Assembly: GCF_000226565.1 (NCBI RefSeq)
Contig: NC_016041.1
Coordinates: 2,852,001-2,916,000 of the forward strand
Length of the DNA stretch: 64,000 nucleotides
From: Glaciecola nitratireducens FR1064
Lineage (GTDB): Bacteria; Pseudomonadota; Gammaproteobacteria; Enterobacterales; Alteromonadaceae
Reading direction: 5' to 3'
The translations under genes were made by a program, and so were the position numbers. The notes under the pieces were generated by a model, which was given only the letters and a program-made list of their open reading frames with translations, was not told the origin of the DNA and searched no databases. Of the stretch, positions 24,302 through 34,340 are shown piece by piece. Position 1 is the stretch's first letter, and each line of letters opens with the position of its first letter.

Positions 24302-26041
24302 ATGTGCGACCATTTGGTAATTCGGTCGTTGACCTCACGCTCATTCAAGGTAAAAAATACTATAGCGCTCTTACTTTGTTTGCTGACAGGCTTTCATTCC
24401 TTTCTTTATGCACAAACAGATCACCCACAACCAGACCAGCTTCCTAAAGATACACTAGCACCTGAAAAAGTGGCAAAATTACACGAGCCTGCGAGTAAAA
24501 AAAAGCCGCTAGCAATACTACCTCGAATTGAAACTGAGCCTTGTCCGTTCCTTAAAAAATTTGATAAATATCAGGCCGATTGCGGCACTTTATTTGTTAA
24601 AGAAAACCCTGACGAAGCGCACACATTAAAAAAACCTGCACGCATTGTGACTATTCCTATTATGATTTTGCAACCCGCTGGCCCAGTAACCGGCGATCCC
24701 GTTGTTATCACAGGCGGTGGCGGCCCTGGCAGCGCTATCTATCTGATGGACGAATATGATGACGACCCCGCCATGTATTACTCAGGTATCGAAACCAGCA
24801 CTCTACAAAATGGTCGCCCTTTAATTTTAATGGAAATGCGTGGGTCAGGCTTATCCATCGCAGACCTTGATTGTCCTGCTATCACCGATTTAGAAATCGA
24901 TTTGCTAACCACATACCCTTACAAACCAGACAATAAACGTGTGATTAAAACAATCACTAACTGCGCCAATAGAAAGAAACTTCTTGGGGTCGACGCCAAC
25001 TTTTATAATACCGACTATGCCGTAAAAGATATTGACACGCTGCGTCAATTGCTCGAATTCGAAAAGTGGCACCTGCTGGGTATTTCACACGGCACGCGCA
25101 TTTCATTACGCTACGCTGAGCAATACCCTCAACATACCGCTTCACTGATATTGGACAGCATTTACCCTTTTGAAGTTGATCCGTATGCGGAATTAGCCGA
25201 GCATAGCGTACAAGTTTTCACCCAGCCATTCACCTTATGCGACGCCGACCCTAGGTGTCGATTGGCCGACGGAACCGCCTCAGTTACTTTGTTTGAATCG
25301 TTTATGGCGCAGATACAGCAAGAGCCGCCCACACTTAATGTTGATTATTACGATGAAAGTTGGACGGTCGGCCAAAAGACAGTCAAAGTATCCCCCGAAT
25401 TAGTCGCATATGCGCTATTTAACAACAGCTATGACAGCGATGCTATTTTTGCTTTTCCACAAATCATCAAAGATGCATTAAACAAAGACTATGCAAAACT
25501 AAGCGCGCTGATTAGCGAAACAATCGACCTACAAAACTACACGTGGTTTTCAGAGGGTGCGTATTCCAGTTACGCTTGCTATGAAGAAATTCCGTTTTCG
25601 AATTTTGCGTTAGCGACTGAAAATGCAAAAAAATATAAACTGCCCTACTGGGACGACCTACCCGCAATCAAACTCGACCCACAGCTATGCCAAATATGGA
25701 ATATAAAGGCCGCTGTGAACAACATTAAAAACTTCGATCACGAGCAGTTGACTTTACCTGTGTTGATACTGGCGGGCGACCTCGACCCATTTACGCCATC
25801 AATTTGGGCTATTGATTTTCATGCGAAGCTGCCTATGCGAAACAAAACACAGCACTTAAGGGTTTGGCCATTAAAGTCACATAATTTAGTTTATGAAGAT
25901 AAGTGTGTTGAGACAGTCATACTGTCATTTTTAAACGATCCGGAACAAACGATTAATAATGAGTGTGCAATACAGGATATGCGCGAAGTAGAGTTTGTAA
26001 AAGAGTCTATCATCGATGCAGATACCGATGATAGCCAGTAG
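24302..26041 (+). CDS. TAP-type alpha/beta hydrolase (proline-iminopeptidase-like), secreted
   Basis: An alpha/beta hydrolase of the tripeptidyl-peptidase-like family. VVITGGGGPGSAIYL carries the oxyanion region, WHLLGISHGTRISLRYAEQYP the nucleophile serine, LILAGDLDPFTP the acid, and LKSHNLVYEDKCVETVILSFL the histidine. It is probably exported: a hydrophobic segment TIALLLCLLTGFHSFLYAQ lies near the N-terminus. The start is uncertain. In-frame ATGs at 24242, 24254 and 24302 all precede the signal; I chose 24302 because it gives the shortest, most typical leader. Several cysteines may form disulfides. It could be an aminopeptidase or esterase. Confidence 0.83.
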   Translation: MCDHLVIRSLTSRSFKVKNTIALLLCLLTGFHSFLYAQTDHPQPDQLPKDTLAPEKVAKLHEPASKKKPLAILPRIETEPCPFLKKFDKYQADCGTLFVKENPDEAHTLKKPARIVTIPIMILQPAGPVTGDPVVITGGGGPGSAIYLMDEYDDDPAMYYSGIETSTLQNGRPLILMEMRGSGLSIADLDCPAITDLEIDLLTTYPYKPDNKRVIKTITNCANRKKLLGVDANFYNTDYAVKDIDTLRQLLEFEKWHLLGISHGTRISLRYAEQYPQHTASLILDSIYPFEVDPYAELAEHSVQVFTQPFTLCDADPRCRLADGTASVTLFESFMAQIQQEPPTLNVDYYDESWTVGQKTVKVSPELVAYALFNNSYDSDAIFAFPQIIKDALNKDYAKLSALISETIDLQNYTWFSEGAYSSYACYEEIPFSNFALATENAKKYKLPYWDDLPAIKLDPQLCQIWNIKAAVNNIKNFDHEQLTLPVLILAGDLDPFTPSIWAIDFHAKLPMRNKTQHLRVWPLKSHNLVYEDKCVETVILSFLNDPEQTINNECAIQDMREVEFVKESIIDADTDDSQ

Positions 26042-26069
26042 GTCTCGTTAAACTTTCTGGTGACCTTAT

Positions 26070-28244
26070 TTATTCACCAGGATGATATTTACGTTCTGTA
26101 TTCTTCTTAATGTCTTCTGGATAAAAGTACACGTCGCGTAATTTACCGGCTGAGTACAGTGGCGCCTGATCATTAAAGTGCGGACTAGCAGGATCGCCGC
26201 TTTGTCCACCAGCAGTAATAGCCTTCGCCTTCACTTTATCACCAAACTCAACGACTGCCACAAAGCTGTTGCCCCGTGTCCCGTATATGCGCTTTGTGCC
26301 ATTGAACGTGCGCTGACCATAGGCGGCAAGCGAGCCCCAACGAGCAGATGCAAAGCCAACTGGAATACTTGGAGCCGCATCATCGAACGGTTGAACAATA
26401 TCGCCAGTTAAGCGCTGAAATCTATTTATCTCGCCCCAGGGTGTTTCTGCACTGCCGAAGTCGGCAATCAGTTTCGCTTTAGCTTCTGACAACGTAGCTA
26501 CGCCTATTTTCGCCGTATATTCAGCAACATACTCGTCAAAGCTCAGGCCTCTTCCTTCAGCTTCAGCTCGCGCAACCTCGTTATCAGCAGCTTTACGACG
26601 CAGTTCTTGGCCCCAAATGATAGCTAATGAAGTAGCTGTAGAGTCAACGCCAGAGCGATGGTCCCAAGCTTTCAATAACGCTATTTGAGGAGCAAGATCT
26701 GCATTGGGCTCAGCGTCATACGCTTTGTATAAAACAGGTAGTAAAACATCAAACGCAGTTAAACGACTGCTATAAGCCGCAGCCGCCAAACTATCAATCG
26801 TAAAATCCTTCTTGCCGTCAAGCACCTCAATAGCATGGATACCGCGGTAGTTTTCTGGATAGTTCTCCATATAACTCGGATAATCTATGGCCTTAGGGCT
26901 ATGCTCTGGCCCCGCCATCATCCATGGCCAATTGTTTGTGTTGTTTAAGTAACCGCTTTTAGGATTATGACCGCCAACGGTCTCATCAAGTGTATGCAGA
27001 CCCTGCCAGTCAGTAGCTGGATTACTACCATCGACGGGTTTCTTCCAATCAAAGGACGGGTCGCGACGAGGAATGAAGTTACTGTGGAAATACGCGATAT
27101 TACCCTCGGCATCAGCAAACAAGGTATTGTTTGAAGAATTAGTGTGCAGCTGCATATTCTCGCGATAATCCGCGTAGTTTGTGGTTTTTGTACGACCGTA
27201 CGACTGCTTGAGTGCGTCAATTGGGTTCTGCATTAATGCGACACTCACCCACTTGCCATCAAGCTCTCGCACTATTGGACCATGATGGCTGTAGTAAGCG
27301 GTAACCGTTTTTGATTTTAGTCCCTTTTCAGCTTTATAGGCCAAGGTGATTTCTCTTTCACGCAGTTTCTTCCAAGTATCACCATGTTTATAGTAATGGC
27401 CATCAGCCCGCTTTTCGACTGTTTCCAAGTACTCATCAATGAAGTCAGCTCCACTCGACGTGTGCATCCAGCCTGTGTTTTCATTGAAGCCCTGATAGAT
27501 GAAAAATTGTCCCCACGTAACGGCGCCGTAGGCATTCAACCCTTCATCGCTGCGCATATGAACTTCAGCGCGGAAATAAAATGAGGTATGCGGATTGATT
27601 AGCAGAAGCGCTTTGCCGTTTTTAGTGTTTTCTGGCGCTATCGCAAAGCCATTTGAACCTTGTGGCTCTGCGTTAGGATCTTGCGTCAATGCTGCAACCT
27701 TAGGCTCAGCTTTAGCTGCTCCATAGAAATTGGCAAGTCCGTTAATGTTGATACTCTCAATATCACCCCCAATGCTGCCTTCGGTAAAAGTTAAGGCCAT
27801 CCAGGGCTCAAATTTACTGATCACCTTTGGCGTCACATCAGGGTGAGTATGCAAGTAATAGTTAAGGCCGTCAGCCCAAGCATTCATCAGCTTTTGCAGG
27901 TAAGCAGGACTTTCGCTATATTTTTGCTGCATGTCTACAGGGTCGATATATAGCTTCATGCGTAAATCGCGATAGAGCTCTTTTTCACCCTCAGCCTCAG
28001 CTAATCGGCCCATGGCATTCAGAAAGTTTAATTCGATACGATTGAAATCATCCTCTGCTTGCGCATATATCATTCCAAACACAGCATTGGCATCTGTTTT
28101 TCCGTAAACATGAGGAATACCCCAAGTGTCGCGAGTGATAGTGACTTCACCGGCCTGTTTTTGCCAGCGCGCTAAGTCAGCGTCGCTTGCAAGCGACGAA
28201 AAGCTAGAAAAAACAAAGACTAAAATAAGGGAAAACAATTTCAT
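26070..28244 (-). CDS. Penicillin-acylase family N-terminal nucleophile amidohydrolase
   Basis: A 724-residue preproenzyme. A signal peptide (1-19) is followed by an alpha-chain with TRDTWGIPHVYGKTDANAVFGMIYAQAEDDF. A spacer comes next, and then the self-processing site EPQGSNGFA with Ser197 as the beta-chain nucleophile; TSFYFRAEVHM and GVTWGQFFIYQGFNENTGWMHT-type segments complete the fold. Such enzymes mature in the periplasm to heterodimers that hydrolyse amide bonds, including aculeacin, penicillin and acyl-homoserine lactone side chains. The substrate cannot be told from the sequence, so quorum quenching is only a possibility. Confidence 0.92.
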   Translation of the reverse strand: MKLFSLILVFVFSSFSSLASDADLARWQKQAGEVTITRDTWGIPHVYGKTDANAVFGMIYAQAEDDFNRIELNFLNAMGRLAEAEGEKELYRDLRMKLYIDPVDMQQKYSESPAYLQKLMNAWADGLNYYLHTHPDVTPKVISKFEPWMALTFTEGSIGGDIESININGLANFYGAAKAEPKVAALTQDPNAEPQGSNGFAIAPENTKNGKALLLINPHTSFYFRAEVHMRSDEGLNAYGAVTWGQFFIYQGFNENTGWMHTSSGADFIDEYLETVEKRADGHYYKHGDTWKKLREREITLAYKAEKGLKSKTVTAYYSHHGPIVRELDGKWVSVALMQNPIDALKQSYGRTKTTNYADYRENMQLHTNSSNNTLFADAEGNIAYFHSNFIPRRDPSFDWKKPVDGSNPATDWQGLHTLDETVGGHNPKSGYLNNTNNWPWMMAGPEHSPKAIDYPSYMENYPENYRGIHAIEVLDGKKDFTIDSLAAAAYSSRLTAFDVLLPVLYKAYDAEPNADLAPQIALLKAWDHRSGVDSTATSLAIIWGQELRRKAADNEVARAEAEGRGLSFDEYVAEYTAKIGVATLSEAKAKLIADFGSAETPWGEINRFQRLTGDIVQPFDDAAPSIPVGFASARWGSLAAYGQRTFNGTKRIYGTRGNSFVAVVEFGDKVKAKAITAGGQSGDPASPHFNDQAPLYSAGKLRDVYFYPEDIKKNTERKYHPGE

Positions 28245-28402
28245 GTAGACTTATCCTTTTTAAGATTTCAGCAACTATAGCGATCGCTACCATGCCTGTA
28301 AAGGGCTCTCATCGGAAGCATATAATTGATCTTGCTGGCTCGCGTTCACCTGTTTCCAAATTATTTCTGTTATTTCACTATAGTTACGAATCAATTTTTA
28401 GC

Positions 28403-30292
28403 TTACCAATACCAACTAAAACCGAGCTTTACCGATTTTTCAAAATAAGCGTCGTAACTCAATCTTATGTCCAGATTTTCATCTTGCAGCAATGACGTTG
28501 CGCAATACAGTTTTCTTCTATGTCTTTGTGCGCCAATGTCGGTTGAAGCAGCATAGCCTAAATAGCAAGCTAACTTAGAATGAGCCGACAAGGTAGTCAC
28601 AAATCCGACTTTGGGCATAACAAAAAAGCGCTCAGCCAATTTATTCGGTGTTTGCGCCCTACCTTCAATCATTGCATAACTGACGAAGTTTGGTGAATTA
28701 CCGAATGTCCAACCTACGGCAGACTCAACAAACCATTCATTGCTATTGTCCACTCCATCGATAAAGTTTTGTTCAACGCCCAGTCTTAGTTTCCATGCAA
28801 GGTCAGTGTCATTCGGCAGTCCGCTGCCACCTAATGGGAAAGTTTCAATAGTCAGTAAGCTTAAACTGGATAAACTTAAATCACCGTCTTGATAGCGTAA
28901 TCGTAAATCTCCCATCGACACGGAAGAGTTCGGAGATTTACCACCACCTAAAGATAATTCATCATAAAATGCGGGACGTAACTGTAGTTCCAAAAAGTCT
29001 TGTTCAGCTTCACGTCCAATTGTTGCTCTTAGCAATGACGGACGATGCCCAGAATGCGGCAACACTTTATCTTCCGTAGTACGTATTTTTTGTTCTGCAT
29101 ACTGCGGAGGATAAGCAATCAGAGCGCGTTGAAGCTGCGTTTTTTTGTTTCGCATTGACGCATATTCAGCACTCTCTTTATCTAATTGTGTCAACACATA
29201 TTCTATATAATCGTATGCGGTATTAAGCACTGCAACTTGTCTTCTAGGGTCAAGCATATCTACGTTTAATTTTCGATTTACGCCTACCCACTCCTGTAAT
29301 AAAGACTTCTCTGTCACTGATAAAGTCGCAAACTTTTCTCGAAAACGGGTTTGCCTTGATGGATGGTAGAGGATTTTTCGAATGGCCTCTTGTTGCGCAA
29401 TTTGAATTTCGGTCAATCGTTTAAAAACAGAAATGGGCAACACAAACGGATGTTGATTGTCAATCAAGTCTTGGTCACTGATTACTTCCAGAATTTTAGC
29501 TAGATGGTAAGCACAATTTCTATGCGTAAAGTAATAAGTGTAATTCGTGCGCATCACTTCAAATGCGTGTGTTGCCAGTAATATTTCATCACGCTTTGAA
29601 AGCTCAAGTTGATATTGCCATAAATCACGCAACTCAACCTCGCGGTAATTCAGGTTATGACGATAAAAGTAATTCGAACTGAATTTTGCGTCATACCCTC
29701 CTGTCAGGCCTTTCAAAATATAAATAACTGGATTTTCATTATCGGGTACGCTTGCACCAAAATTTAGACTGTTATCTAACAGCGATTTTGCACCGTTTTC
29801 ATGATCAAACTTTAAAATCAAATGTCCGTAAAAAGAAGCAGGATTGCCAAGATAACCGTCTGCATAAACAATACTGATATCAAATTCCTCACTTCCAATC
29901 CACTTTAGTAGCTCAGGACATTCTTGTAATTCAAATGCTTTAACCAACCCCTTTTCGGCTAGAAAATAAGTTCTAGCCGGATAATTGCAGCGAAACGAAA
30001 AACCATTTGCTTCGATTTGGTCCTCTTTTATCGCTGCTAACGTTAGCAATAATTCGTCATGTGCAAAGTCATGTTCAGATTGGCTTAAAAAGAACGCAGT
30101 AGTTTCAATTTCTGAATCATAAAGACTAGAACGCAAATTTTTGCTGTCGACGGCATGATTGTGCTCATCTGAGCCACTGCCGCTCATGTGCAGCAATTTC
30201 TGCCATGTGCGTGAATTGGATATGTCTCGCAACTCTGTCGCAAAAGCAGACATGGAGCATAACGTGAGCATAATAAAAAAAATTATTTTCAT
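28403..30292 (-). CDS. DUF4105 (Lnb N-terminal) periplasmic protein
   Basis: A 629-residue exported protein from ATG 30292, where a signal peptide (IIFFIMLTLCSMSAFAT) begins at once; the upstream ATG at 30349 would add 19 unlikely residues. The DUF4105 core shows VYADGYLGNPASFYGHLILKF (about 140-160) and NYTYYFTHRNCAYHLAKILEV (about 250-270), with conserved His/Cys residues resembling a papain-like fold. The last 220 residues are aromatic beta strands ending in Trp-Tyr-Trp, like an outer-membrane barrel. It is downstream of a DUF3015 gene on the same strand; I know that pair as a recurring neighbourhood. The function is unknown. Confidence 0.82.
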   Translation of the reverse strand: MKIIFFIMLTLCSMSAFATELRDISNSRTWQKLLHMSGSGSDEHNHAVDSKNLRSSLYDSEIETTAFFLSQSEHDFAHDELLLTLAAIKEDQIEANGFSFRCNYPARTYFLAEKGLVKAFELQECPELLKWIGSEEFDISIVYADGYLGNPASFYGHLILKFDHENGAKSLLDNSLNFGASVPDNENPVIYILKGLTGGYDAKFSSNYFYRHNLNYREVELRDLWQYQLELSKRDEILLATHAFEVMRTNYTYYFTHRNCAYHLAKILEVISDQDLIDNQHPFVLPISVFKRLTEIQIAQQEAIRKILYHPSRQTRFREKFATLSVTEKSLLQEWVGVNRKLNVDMLDPRRQVAVLNTAYDYIEYVLTQLDKESAEYASMRNKKTQLQRALIAYPPQYAEQKIRTTEDKVLPHSGHRPSLLRATIGREAEQDFLELQLRPAFYDELSLGGGKSPNSSVSMGDLRLRYQDGDLSLSSLSLLTIETFPLGGSGLPNDTDLAWKLRLGVEQNFIDGVDNSNEWFVESAVGWTFGNSPNFVSYAMIEGRAQTPNKLAERFFVMPKVGFVTTLSAHSKLACYLGYAASTDIGAQRHRRKLYCATSLLQDENLDIRLSYDAYFEKSVKLGFSWYW

Positions 30293-30326
30293 TTTTAAAT
30301 ATTGATTGCTGATGGTCTTATAAATT

Positions 30327-30359
30327 AAAAAGCCGCTCATCTCAAACAAGAAAAGCGGC
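30327..30359 (-). terminator. Rho-independent terminator after the DUF3015 gene
   Basis: On the minus strand, GCCGCT and AGCGGC pair across a 16-base loop and are followed by TTTTT. It lies between the DUF3015 gene and the DUF4105 gene, so most DUF3015 transcripts should end here. Confidence 0.75.
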
Positions 30360-30383
30360 CGTTTGTATTGCGAGGAAAATTAA

Positions 30384-30839
30384 TTAGCTAGCAGAGCAAG
30401 CTGACTGAGCAATATTATATAGTGTTTGAGCTTTTAGGATAGTTTCAGCAGAGTTGAAATCATCGTTAGCCAGCGCTTTACCTAACTCGCTACGAATAGC
30501 ACTAGAGTCTGAACACGCCATCATATCCATCATTGCGGTAAGGTGAGCGCCATTACCTTTAACGATGTCTTCTTCAAGTTCGTTATAAGTATCGTTAATA
30601 AATTGTGCTGTTTGAGCACCAGCTCCCTTGCATGACTCAACAGATGCTGAAGCAGAAGTAACAGCGGTTGTACCTAAATCCCAAATAATATTTGAAATTG
30701 CAGATGCCGTACCGTTGTCAGGAAAAATTGTTGCACCGATACCACAGTCTTGCCATGGGTTGACTTCTGCTTGAGTATTGAATGAGAAAGCAGCGGACAA
30801 AACGACGACAGCGCCTAACAATTTAAATGTATTTTTCAT
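30384..30839 (-). CDS. DUF3015 family exported protein
   Basis: A 151-residue protein. The start at 30839 has an AAGGAAG ribosome site at good spacing and leads straight into a signal peptide (LLGAVVVLSAAFSFNTQA); the longer frame from 30911 does not. The mature protein begins EVNPWQDCGIGATIFPDNG, the DUF3015 hallmark, with three further cysteines (SCKGAG, ACSDSS, SACSAS). It is probably periplasmic with disulfides. The function is unknown. Confidence 0.88.
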   Translation of the reverse strand: MKNTFKLLGAVVVLSAAFSFNTQAEVNPWQDCGIGATIFPDNGTASAISNIIWDLGTTAVTSASASVESCKGAGAQTAQFINDTYNELEEDIVKGNGAHLTAMMDMMACSDSSAIRSELGKALANDDFNSAETILKAQTLYNIAQSACSAS

Positions 30840-30960
30840 ATATCTTCCTTTTTGTATGTTTACAATTCCTCGCGGCGGCATCTTTCCATATTTTTCAGCT
30901 CTAAACAACAAATGTTTTTCTCAGATATTGTATAATTTTCAACAACGTAAATAAATTTTC

Positions 30961-30987
30961 TTGCTTTTTTTAAAAGATGCTTATAAT
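30961..30987 (+). promoter_or_regulatory. Putative sigma-70 promoter for the 31030 operon
   Basis: A TATAAT at 30982-30987 lies about 40 bases upstream of the first ATG. The best -35 candidate is TTGCTT at 30961, with a short 15-base spacer. The -10 is perfect; the -35 is uncertain. Confidence 0.5.
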
Positions 30988-31029
30988 AGCCGACTTTAAT
31001 TTAGCGTTCGTTTATAAAGGGATATTAGA

Positions 31030-32214
31030 ATGGCATATGATTTCGGCTCACAAACCTTAGGGATTAAAAATCCATTTAAAAAAGAGGGTTTGTTTAAAGC
31101 CATTGCAGGAGTGCTCGTTGCCTTACTTGGTGTGTTCACATTGGTTCAGGTAGCAAGTGAGCTAAAGGCAGATAAAGTGGTTGGGTGGGCTTATGTCATT
31201 ATTGGCTTTTACCTATTGCTAAGCGGCATGAGACACACTAGCGTTGGTTTCATTCAATTGTTCAGATACTTCGTAGGCCGCTCAGTTCCTACATCCTTAG
31301 CCGAAAACAAATCCCCTTCCGAGCAAGAATCAGCAAAATACGAGCGAAGTGCACTTCAGTATGATGCAAAAACCTTGCACTCTATGATGATGGGCCGCAA
31401 GAACACAACGTTCGTCGAACCAGTGGGCTTTTTAGGTCGATTTGTTCATAGTATTTTTCCAAAGCTCACTTTCTTACCCCATCCACTGCGGATGATGGCT
31501 CAAGAAATCGCTGGAATGGTTATTAACTACTTAACCGGTATTGTGTCATTTTTTATCGTCTTTTTTATTGTAACCGCTGGTTTAGCAGGCGAAACCTCTG
31601 AGCTTTTCGCTATGCCAATCATGGGAACGTTACTGCTTCTATATTTAGTTACGTCATGGTCATCTGCAGCACGAACAATTCAAAGAACACGGGGAACTGT
31701 ATTAAAAAGTAGCGGTGGAGCCTCTTTCGGCATCATTATTGCTGTATCTATTTTAGTACCTATTGTTGCTGGCGTATACCTTGATGAGTGGGTGATAGTC
31801 TCGGACCAAACGAAACAGATATTTACTGAAACCTCAGGTATTTTTAATGCGTGGGCAAACCTTGGTTTATTAACTCTATCTACCCTAATTGTGCTTGCCG
31901 CTGTTTTACCGCTGCTGTTTGCCAGAATGGCAAAAGCCTCACCGCAAACAGAAGTCAGCGAATATCGCGAAAACATGCAGGAATCAGTTCATCCAAACGA
32001 AGTTTTTATCAACATTGAAAACATCGTATTGGCTAATAGACGCTATAAGGAAATGCCAAATCGTATCTATCGCGAATTTGACCCAAAGCTTATAGAGCAA
32101 TCAGATGGTAAAGGAAGCTTTAACGGACAGCTTTTAATTGAGACTCAACCTGCCCTTGCTGAAGAAGACAATACACCCAATCAAAACGGTAAAAAACCGC
32201 CCTATCAACCATAG
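31030..32214 (+). CDS. Unknown multi-pass membrane protein
   Basis: A 394-residue protein that I do not recognise. Hydrophobic segments lie near residues 20-42, 50-68, 165-188, 196-212, 235-256 and 276-298, giving about six membrane helices. A cytosolic or periplasmic loop of about 90 residues separates helices two and three, and a polar C-terminal tail of about 95 residues is rich in Asn/Glu. AAAGGG precedes the ATG. The next gene starts 8 bases after its stop, and lipoproteins follow, so it probably works in the same envelope-associated system. Confidence 0.7.
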   Translation: MAYDFGSQTLGIKNPFKKEGLFKAIAGVLVALLGVFTLVQVASELKADKVVGWAYVIIGFYLLLSGMRHTSVGFIQLFRYFVGRSVPTSLAENKSPSEQESAKYERSALQYDAKTLHSMMMGRKNTTFVEPVGFLGRFVHSIFPKLTFLPHPLRMMAQEIAGMVINYLTGIVSFFIVFFIVTAGLAGETSELFAMPIMGTLLLLYLVTSWSSAARTIQRTRGTVLKSSGGASFGIIIAVSILVPIVAGVYLDEWVIVSDQTKQIFTETSGIFNAWANLGLLTLSTLIVLAAVLPLLFARMAKASPQTEVSEYRENMQESVHPNEVFINIENIVLANRRYKEMPNRIYREFDPKLIEQSDGKGSFNGQLLIETQPALAEEDNTPNQNGKKPPYQP

Positions 32215-32222
32215 GTCAAATT

Positions 32223-32921
32223 ATGTTTGTTATCAGTGCGGTATCATTTTATTACCTTGGTCAGAACATCATATCTGCAATAGCTGCTTTTGATGGCTGG
32301 AAATCAGCAACCAACAATGAAAATTTAACCTTATTTTTGCAAGCATTAAGTTCAGCTACCTTTACCCTGTTTGCTTGGCTAACATTCAAAAGCGCAGCAA
32401 AAATACTCGATGCAGCTTCACATTTATTCTGGGGAGAAATGCATTTCACTTCTTTATTAATGCACCTAAATACTGAGGGAACTTATACTGAGTCAAAATT
32501 GTCTACCGGTATGTCTATTCACGATAGTACTCGTTCAGAAAATACCGTAGTGCGTTCAAGCATTACACCTTGGATTATTACAACTCGAATTAAGACATCA
32601 ATATTTGCAACAAGCGGTATGAAAAACCTTGAGCAACCGCGCTATATAATGTCAATGGCAAAAAATGATCAGGAGTTAAATGGTATTGTCGGTGAGATCA
32701 AGACTTTCTTAAAGGAAAGAGAAGCGATTGCGGCGATAACTAATGAACGGGATTTATCCAACGCCAGTCAGATACACCAAATAAATCAGCAGTCGAGAGC
32801 GTTTGATCCAAGTGCAAACGTCGACCAGAAGATAACGTTTAAAGAAGATGAAGAAGCTGCTGGATATTTACGCAATGAAGCGGCACAAGAGTCGTCAGAA
32901 AAAAAAGGTGATGTAGAGTAA
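32223..32921 (+). CDS. Unknown protein with N-terminal membrane segments
   Basis: A 232-residue protein that I do not recognise. Two hydrophobic stretches (about 2-20 and 37-62) are followed by a soluble region with Thr/Ser-rich and then strongly charged, Gln/Glu/Asn-rich segments, ending in EDEEAAGYLRNEAAQESSEKK. It is 8 bases downstream of the six-helix protein. Together they may form a membrane complex. No enzyme motif is visible. Confidence 0.65.
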   Translation: MFVISAVSFYYLGQNIISAIAAFDGWKSATNNENLTLFLQALSSATFTLFAWLTFKSAAKILDAASHLFWGEMHFTSLLMHLNTEGTYTESKLSTGMSIHDSTRSENTVVRSSITPWIITTRIKTSIFATSGMKNLEQPRYIMSMAKNDQELNGIVGEIKTFLKEREAIAAITNERDLSNASQIHQINQQSRAFDPSANVDQKITFKEDEEAAGYLRNEAAQESSEKKGDVE

Positions 32922-33030
32922 ACGATAAGCAACTGTTACGGGGTGGTAGCAACCACTTTTTAAGTCTAGTAATTTTATAAGGTCACCATTATATTGATGA
33001 TCCCAGCATACCAACGTTATAAGGATATAA

Positions 33031-33995
33031 ATGAAAAGTCATTTCAATAGAGCCAAAATTTCTGTAGTCGTAGCTTTAGGACTCGTGCTAACTGCTGGCT
33101 GCACTTCCTCAACCAAGCAAACGGTCAACGCAAATCAAAATACCCAAGCTGCTATTAGCCCTACGATTGCGCAAGCTCCTGCTATGGGCTTAAAGCGTAA
33201 GGTCGCTATTGCTCGATTTACTGATGAAACAAAGAACAGCAGCAGTATTTTCGTTGATAGAAGCTTCGACAATATAGGTAAACAAGCGTCAGATATATTA
33301 AGCGCTCGTTTAACTAATTCCGGTCAATTCTTAATGTTCGAAAGAGACGACCTAGACAAAGTAAAAAGCGAACAAGCGCTTGAAGGCATGACCTCACAGA
33401 TCGTCGGTGCCGACTATCTGATTGTTGGCTCAATTAGTGAATTTGGTCGCAAAACGACGAGCGAGACAGGCATATTCAGTCGTAACAAAATTCAACAAGC
33501 CATCGCCACCGTGAATGTAAGACTCATTGATACAACCACCGGTCAGATCGTGTTTTCTGAAGAAGGCAGCGGCGAAGCCCGAGCTGAAGCAAACACCACA
33601 TTTGGCGTGGGTGAGCGCGCGGCATTCGATTCCACATTGAACGATAAAGCGATTTCTGCCGCCATTTCGAAAGTAGTCAGCGATTTAATGGAAAACTTAC
33701 TTGATACGCCTTGGAAGGCCTACTTAATTGCTGAACAAGATGGTCAATACATTATGACGGGTGGTGCTTCCCAAGGTATCTCAGTGGGCGACGAATTTAC
33801 CATTTTGCAAAAAGGTAAAAAATTAAAAACCCACAAACTGGATTCATGATTGAGTTGGCGGGTAAACCAATTGCTACCGCAACTGTCGAGCTATTAAGTG
33901 GCACAGGCAATAATGAAATATCCATTGTTTCGCTGAATAAGCAGTTACCGGCGCAAACGGACTTGGCTCAACTAGTCGTTACGGAAAAGGAGTAA
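33031..33995 (+). pseudogene. CsgG/HfaB-like lipoprotein, frameshifted at an A-run
   Basis: A lipoprotein signal (LVLTAGC, Cys24) precedes a CsgG/HfaB-type core: KRKVAIARFTDET, NIGKQASDILSARLTNSGQFLMFERDDLDKV and ADYLIVGSISEFGR. The read frame stops at 33849 as KTHKLDS. One extra A in the run at 33825-33829 instead gives KNPQTGFMIELAGKPIATATVELL and a stop at 33993-33995, three bases before the next ATG. KNPQTG..IELPGK is the normal ending of this family, so the last base is missing either by mutation or by assembly error. Expected role: outer-membrane-associated assembly or secretion, with DUF4810 and GNA1162 partners. Confidence 0.85.
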
Positions 33996-33998
33996 GAC

Positions 33999-34340
33999 AT
34001 GCGTAAATCAAACTCGTTGAAAGGGTTAATCTTTGTACTGTTTAGTTTTTTGATGCTCGGCTGTACATCGTCCTATGAGTCCGTGACTCAGGTTGATGAC
34101 ACTAAAGCTTACGTATTGCTAACAGGTAATTTTGAAGGCGCGTCATTGCAAATCAATACAAATCCGCAGATTACGCTAGGAGACAACATTCAAACTTTTA
34201 TACTGGATGGTAAAGAAGTCGCCAAATTTGAAGTAACATCAGGCACAAACGTAATTAAAGTGTATAAAAATGGTGCATTAGTAGTTAACCGAAAGCTCTA
34301 TATCACCAACGGAAATTCATTTGAGGTAGATGTAAAATGA
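33999..34340 (+). CDS. Small unknown lipoprotein
   Basis: A 113-residue protein with a lipobox FLMLGC (Cys22). The mature region is beta-rich with a repeated T-G-N/N-P-Q type pattern and no motif that I recognise. It begins three bases after the restored stop of the CsgG-like gene and overlaps the next gene by ATGA (34337-34340), so it is part of the lipoprotein operon. Confidence 0.75.
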   Translation: MRKSNSLKGLIFVLFSFLMLGCTSSYESVTQVDDTKAYVLLTGNFEGASLQINTNPQITLGDNIQTFILDGKEVAKFEVTSGTNVIKVYKNGALVVNRKLYITNGNSFEVDVK

